Made by a program: the position numbers and the translations under genes
Source: Elusimicrobia bacterium RBG_16_66_12
GTDB taxonomy: Bacteria > Elusimicrobiota > Elusimicrobia > UBA1565 > UBA9628
Length of the DNA stretch: 9,515 nucleotides
Reading direction: 5' to 3'
NCBI GenBank assembly: GCA_001800005.1
Contig: MGUL01000030.1
Coordinates: 1 to 9,515, forward strand
Shown: in pieces, positions 7,319-9,515 of the stretch
Layout of the letters: every line of letters begins with the position of its first letter
How positions within the stretch are numbered: position 1 is the first letter of the stretch
Notes under the pieces: model-generated
Told to the model about the DNA's origin: nothing
Database searches by the model: none
What the model saw: only the letters and a program-made list of their open reading frames with translations

Positions 7319-8425
7319 TCAGATATGGGGAACTCTCCGCGAGAATTCCGCGACCTCGCGCCGCAGCTCGGCCCGCAGCTCGTCCTCGCTCGGCAGATGC
7401 AGCTTGTAACGGCTGGCGAAGATGGTCTTCTGCTGTTCGGGCCCGAGCGTATAGCGCACCACGGCGTCATTCTTGTCGGCACAGAGGATGAGACCCAGCG
7501 TGGGACCGTCCCCTCCGGTGCAGCGCTCTCGGTCGAAGTAGTTCACGTACAGCTGAAGCTGGCCCAGGTCCTGGTGGGTGAGCTTGCCGGTCTTCAGCTC
7601 GATGAGCACGTAGCACTTCAAGACGACGTGGTAGAAAACCAGATCGATGTAGAAGTGGTCGCCGTCGAGGGTGAGCCTCTCCTGGCGGGACACGAAGGCG
7701 AAGCCCTTGCCCATCTCCAGCAGGAACTTCTGCAGGTTCCCGATGAGCGCCCCCTCAAGCTTCGTCTCGACCAAGCGGTGCGACTCAGGCAGTCCCAGGA
7801 ACTCGATGACCACCGGGTCCTTGAACACGTCCAAGGCCCTCTGGACCTCGTGTCCCTTGGTGCTCAGTCGCATCAGTCCGGTTTTGTCCCGGCTCTTCGC
7901 CAGCCGCTCATAGAGCAAGCTGGCCATCTGTCGCTCCAGCTCCCGCGCGGACCAGTTATTCTTGATCGCCTCGATCTCATAGAAGGCGCGCTTGCCCGGC
8001 TCGTCGGCTTTCAACAGCGTCCGGTAGTGGGTCCAGGACAGATTCGCATGAAAGCGACCTGGTTTCCACGATTGTGAACTCAGTGCGTTCACAATCGCCC
8101 CGCCCCCGGAAGCCGGAGGCAATTCTCTACGCACTGCGTAGAGAATCTCCGCAGAGGAGAGAAGTTCGGAATATGTCCTATAGAACTGGACCATGAAAAA
8201 CAAGTTCCGCAACGAGTAGCCCGGACCATAGCTCCTCGTCATTTCCTGCGCAAGAGCGTCGATCAGCTTTCTGCCGTAATCAGCTCGCGCCCGACCCTTC
8301 TTCTCTTCTAAAGAAATCTCCCGCCCTATCAGCCAGTTCGAGACGACTTGAGCGGTGTTGACGGAGCGAGCCGCTCCTGAACGGGCGGACTCGATGATCT
8401 CCCGGATCCGACCATGGATATCCAT
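7319..8425 (-). CDS. YhcG/DUF1016-family PD-(D/E)xK nuclease
   Basis: A 368-residue protein, the usual length for YhcG-type proteins. The N-terminal helical DUF1016 domain shows the family signatures RAARSVN-like AARSVNTAQVVSNWLIGREI, YGPGYSLRNLFFMVQFYRTYS, LSWTHYRTLL, and REFYEIEAIKNNWSARELERQ-like FYEIEAIKNNWSARELERQ. The C-terminal nuclease domain has the PD-(D/E)xK core: the EGALI helix, Asp261 in YIDLVFYH, Glu276-Leu-Lys278 in IELKTGK, and QLQLYVNYFD. It is predicted to cut or bind nucleic acid; members often sit near restriction-modification and other defence genes, but the role is not settled. Residues 94-118, between the FYRTYS helix and LSWTHY, are encoded by two in-frame DNA palindromes. 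The start overlaps a 16-nt palindrome and has no clear Shine-Dalgarno. It is the first gene of the three-gene run, with its stop 3 nt before the longer ORF6N reading frame. Confidence 0.9.
   Translation of the reverse strand: MDIHGRIREIIESARSGAARSVNTAQVVSNWLIGREISLEEKKGRARADYGRKLIDALAQEMTRSYGPGYSLRNLFFMVQFYRTYSELLSSAEILYAVRRELPPASGGGAIVNALSSQSWKPGRFHANLSWTHYRTLLKADEPGKRAFYEIEAIKNNWSARELERQMASLLYERLAKSRDKTGLMRLSTKGHEVQRALDVFKDPVVIEFLGLPESHRLVETKLEGALIGNLQKFLLEMGKGFAFVSRQERLTLDGDHFYIDLVFYHVVLKCYVLIELKTGKLTHQDLGQLQLYVNYFDRERCTGGDGPTLGLILCADKNDAVVRYTLGPEQQKTIFASRYKLHLPSEDELRAELRREVAEFSRRVPHI
8069..8097. repeat. In-frame palindromic unit B in the DUF1016 gene
   Basis: The arms CGATTGTGAAC (8069-8079) and GTTCACAATCG (8087-8097) are exact reverse complements around TCAGTGC. 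Two of the three possible pairs inside the spacer also match, giving 13 of 14 pairs around base 8083. On the coding strand the core encodes IVNALSSQ (residues 111-118), centred on the first base of the Leu codon. Confidence 0.9.
8122..8146. repeat. In-frame palindromic unit A in the DUF1016 gene
   Basis: ATTCTCTACGCA (8122-8133), one base (8134), then its exact reverse complement (8135-8146): 12 of 12 pairs. On the coding strand it encodes ILYAVRRE (residues 94-101), centred on the first base of the Val codon. Its centre is 51 nt, or 17 codons, from that of unit B, and the two align codon for codon as I-x-x-A-(V/L)-x-x-(E/Q). Confidence 0.9.
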
Positions 8426-8427
8426 GG
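8412..8427. repeat. 16-nt perfect palindrome over the DUF1016 start codon
   Basis: CCATGGAT followed by ATCCATGG, with no spacer. It contains the ATG at 8425-8423 and the next three codons. It could be a protein-binding operator or a hairpin hiding the start. A palindrome of this size might also occur by chance about once in several windows of this length. Confidence 0.6.
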
Positions 8428-8460
8428 ATCATATACGGCGACCCCCCCAAGAAAGTTCCC

Positions 8461-8469
8461 TGCTATACT
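8461..8469 (+). promoter_or_regulatory. Extended -10 promoter of the small exported peptide gene
   Basis: TGC plus TATACT (8464-8469) forms an extended -10. No -35 is visible at 16-18 bp, which extended -10 promoters can tolerate. Transcription would start near 8476, about 14 nt before the ATG. Confidence 0.55.
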
Positions 8470-8489
8470 GGACGTGTGAGGAGACCGAT

Positions 8490-8657
8490 ATGAAGATTTT
8501 CATGCTGACCACTGCGATGATCTGCGCGTTGGCGTCCGCAGCCCCTCTGCGCGCCGATCTCGCCGAGCTCAGCGGCAAGATCGACGCGCTGGAGGCCAAG
8601 GCCAAGAAAGCCGGAGTCGAGGCGCGCGAGCGGCTCACCGAGACGAAGAAAGATTGA
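8490..8657 (+). CDS. Small exported peptide with short helical mature part
   Basis: A 55-residue open reading frame that I do not recognise. The start is set by GAGGAG (8478-8483), 6 nt upstream of ATG 8490, and by an extended -10 box just before that. The N-terminus MKIFMLTTAMICALASAAP has a Lys and a hydrophobic core typical of a Sec signal peptide, with possible cleavage after ASA or after APLRA (residue 22). Cys12 is not in a good lipobox context. The mature part of about 33 residues is charged, with Leu/Ala heptad-like spacing (LAELSGKIDALEAKAKKAG), so one amphipathic helix or short coiled coil is likely. It reads away from the DUF1016 gene and is followed by a structured segment that may end its transcript. 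It could act in the periplasm or as a small envelope protein, but no function can be assigned. Confidence 0.7.
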   Translation: MKIFMLTTAMICALASAAPLRADLAELSGKIDALEAKAKKAGVEARERLTETKKD

Positions 8658-8719
8658 CGGGCCGTGATGGGGTTTATCACATACGACTCGCACCGGTGCG
8701 AGTTTCACCGCGCGGCCCG
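8658..8719 (+). other. Structured intergenic RNA segment, possible terminator
   Basis: Beginning right after the small-peptide stop, CGGGCCG (8658-8664) can pair with CGGCCCG (8713-8719). Inside that stem lie two hairpins: GTGAT/ATCAC (8664-8668 with 8676-8680; it shares base 8664 with the outer stem) and the 18-nt palindrome ACTCGCACC/GGTGCGAGT (8686-8703). Only three T residues follow the second hairpin, so it would be a weak intrinsic terminator. The length and arms do not fit a tRNA. Confidence 0.4.
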
Positions 8720-8732
8720 CGGCCCAAACCGC

Positions 8733-8738
8733 TAAAAT
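8733..8738 (+). promoter_or_regulatory. -10 element of trmO, apparent leaderless start
   Basis: TAAAAT ends 6 nt before GTG 8745 and 9 nt before ATG 8748, so transcription would begin at or next to the start codon. There is no Shine-Dalgarno between them and no recognisable -35. Confidence 0.5.
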
Positions 8739-8747
8739 CCCCCGGTG

Positions 8748-9503
8748 ATGTCCCATCCGCTGAAGGTCATCGGGATCCTGCGCTCCTGCTTCCATGAGAA
8801 GTTCGGCACGCCCCGCCAGCCCCATCTGGTCCCGGGTGCGACGGCGACGCTGACCGTCCGGGCCGCGTACCTGCCCGAGCATTCCCTGGCGGGCCTGGAG
8901 CGCTTCAGCCATGTCTGGCTACTGTCGTACTTCCATCTCAACACGAACAAGAAGTTCCTGCCCAAGGTCCACCCGCCGCGGCTCAAGGGCGAGACCATCG
9001 GCCTCTTCGCCTCGCGCTCGCCCCACCGTCCCAGCCCCGTCGGGCTGTCGCTGGCGCGGCTGGTGAAGGTGTCAGGCGACACCCTCCATCTCTCCGGCAT
9101 CGACCTCGTGAACGGGACCCCGATCCTGGACGTGAAGCCCTACATCCCGGAGTCGGACTGCCTGCCCGAGGCTTCCGCCGGCTGGACCGCTCACGCTCCC
9201 TTCCCGATGCTGCAGGTCGCCTTCACCGAGGAGTCGCTGGCCCAGATCGCCGCCGCTGAGGAGCGCCTGGGCATCCATGGGATCGAAGGTCTGCTCGCGG
9301 ACATCCTGCGCCAGGACCTGCGCAACCCGCGCGACAAGGCCCAGAGCAAGGACGGCCTGGAGTTGGGCTTCTTCCTGCACGACTTCGAGGCCCGCTTCGT
9401 CGTGCGAGAGGGCACGGTCACTGTGGTCCGCCTGCTGACCGGGACGACGATGCACAAGAACGAGCGCCGCCTGCCCCAGCGCCGCGTCGGCCTGGCCGAG
9501 TGA
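8748..9503 (+). CDS. trmO: tRNA (adenine(37)-N6)-methyltransferase TrmO
   Basis: A 251-residue TsaA/YaeB-family enzyme. It uses S-adenosylmethionine to methylate N6 of the threonylcarbamoyl adenosine at position 37 of tRNA(Thr), giving m6t6A and helping ACY decoding. Seen: IGILRSCFHEKFGTPRQP near the N-terminus, LAGLERFSHVWLLSYFHLN, VHPPRLKGETIGLFASRSPHRPSPVGLSLARL (family core, here with HRPSPVG where HRPNPIG is common), SGIDLVNGTPILDVKPYIPESD, and the C-terminal ILRQDLRNPRD and FHDFEARF-like FLHDFEARFVV segments. It is a complete protein of usual bacterial length. ATG 8748 and the adjacent GTG 8745 are both possible; neither has a ribosome site, and a TAAAAT box close upstream suggests a leaderless transcript. 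It is a housekeeping gene that marks the right side of the accessory segment as chromosomal. Confidence 0.93.
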   Translation: MSHPLKVIGILRSCFHEKFGTPRQPHLVPGATATLTVRAAYLPEHSLAGLERFSHVWLLSYFHLNTNKKFLPKVHPPRLKGETIGLFASRSPHRPSPVGLSLARLVKVSGDTLHLSGIDLVNGTPILDVKPYIPESDCLPEASAGWTAHAPFPMLQVAFTEESLAQIAAAEERLGIHGIEGLLADILRQDLRNPRDKAQSKDGLELGFFLHDFEARFVVREGTVTVVRLLTGTTMHKNERRLPQRRVGLAE

Positions 9504-9515
9504 CCGACGACTGGC

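Noticed and set aside
6761..8077. 438-residue open frame on the plus strand across ORF6N and DUF1016
   Set aside because: It is antisense to genes with strong family motifs, and has a His/Gln/Leu-rich shadow composition and no domain.
8146..8160. Further small hairpin TCTCC-GCAGA-GGAGA beside palindromic unit A
   Set aside because: Five-base arms are expected by chance and its centre is in a different codon phase from the other units.
6884..8425. Toxin-antitoxin pair
   Set aside because: Gene sizes and families (ORF6N and PD-(D/E)xK nuclease) do not match a recognised toxin-antitoxin type, and no other evidence supports it.
4544..8425. Type I restriction-modification locus
   Set aside because: DUF1016 and ORF6N often accompany such loci, but no HsdR, HsdM or HsdS gene is in the window.
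7186..8427. Insertion sequence or CRISPR array explaining the palindromes
   Set aside because: There is no transposase, no terminal repeat pair enclosing a gene, no target duplication and no regular direct repeats with spacers; each palindrome is a lone unit within an open frame.
8355..8489. Upstream extension of the small peptide frame to 8355
   Set aside because: It would cover the DUF1016 start and the extended -10 box; ATG 8490 has the Shine-Dalgarno and begins a signal peptide.
9504..9515. Last 12 bases after trmO
   Set aside because: Too short to hold any recognisable feature.

Overview
This is a GC-rich, gene-dense bacterial chromosome segment with no rRNA, tRNA, CRISPR array or transposase. 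I cannot place the organism firmly. High GC, extended -10 promoters (TGCTAGAAT, TGCTATACT), apparent leaderless starts and a housekeeping mix fit an uncultured GC-rich lineage; Elusimicrobiota is a weak guess.

Layout. (1) Positions 1-3064 are a nucleotide-sugar block. A partial WbpA-type UDP-GlcNAc 6-dehydrogenase runs off the left edge on the minus strand. It is divergent from a plus-strand pair, UDP-glucose 6-dehydrogenase (ugd) and UDP-glucuronate decarboxylase (uxs), which share an ATGA overlap. Together ugd and uxs convert UDP-glucose to UDP-glucuronate and then UDP-xylose, so the block supplies uronic-acid and xylose donors for surface polysaccharide. The two transcripts start from -10 boxes overlapping at 787-799. 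(2) Positions 3074-4554 hold a single gene with its own promoter and a strong Shine-Dalgarno: a ferredoxin/adrenodoxin-type NADP+ reductase (FprA family). (3) Positions 4544-8425 are a minus-strand three-gene run: a YhcG/DUF1016 PD-(D/E)xK nuclease, an ORF6N-family protein, and a RecQ-like helicase with an unusual N-terminal extension. Both stop-to-ORF junctions are 3 nt. The first two genes have visibly lower GC than their surroundings and look like acquired accessory genes; families of this kind often sit near restriction-modification and defence loci. (4) Positions 8490-9503, plus strand, hold a 55-residue exported peptide, a structured intergenic segment, and trmO, the tRNA m6t6A37 methyltransferase.

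The most striking signal is a set of near-perfect DNA palindromes inside the two accessory reading frames. Two 25-nt units in the nuclease gene lie 51 nt apart, are translated in the same codon phase, and differ mostly by compensatory changes that keep their arms complementary. A perfect 31-nt palindrome in the ORF6N gene lies just where about 40 residues of the usual DNA-binding core are missing. A 16-nt palindrome covers the nuclease start codon. These look like protein-coding palindromic elements, or hairpins under selection.
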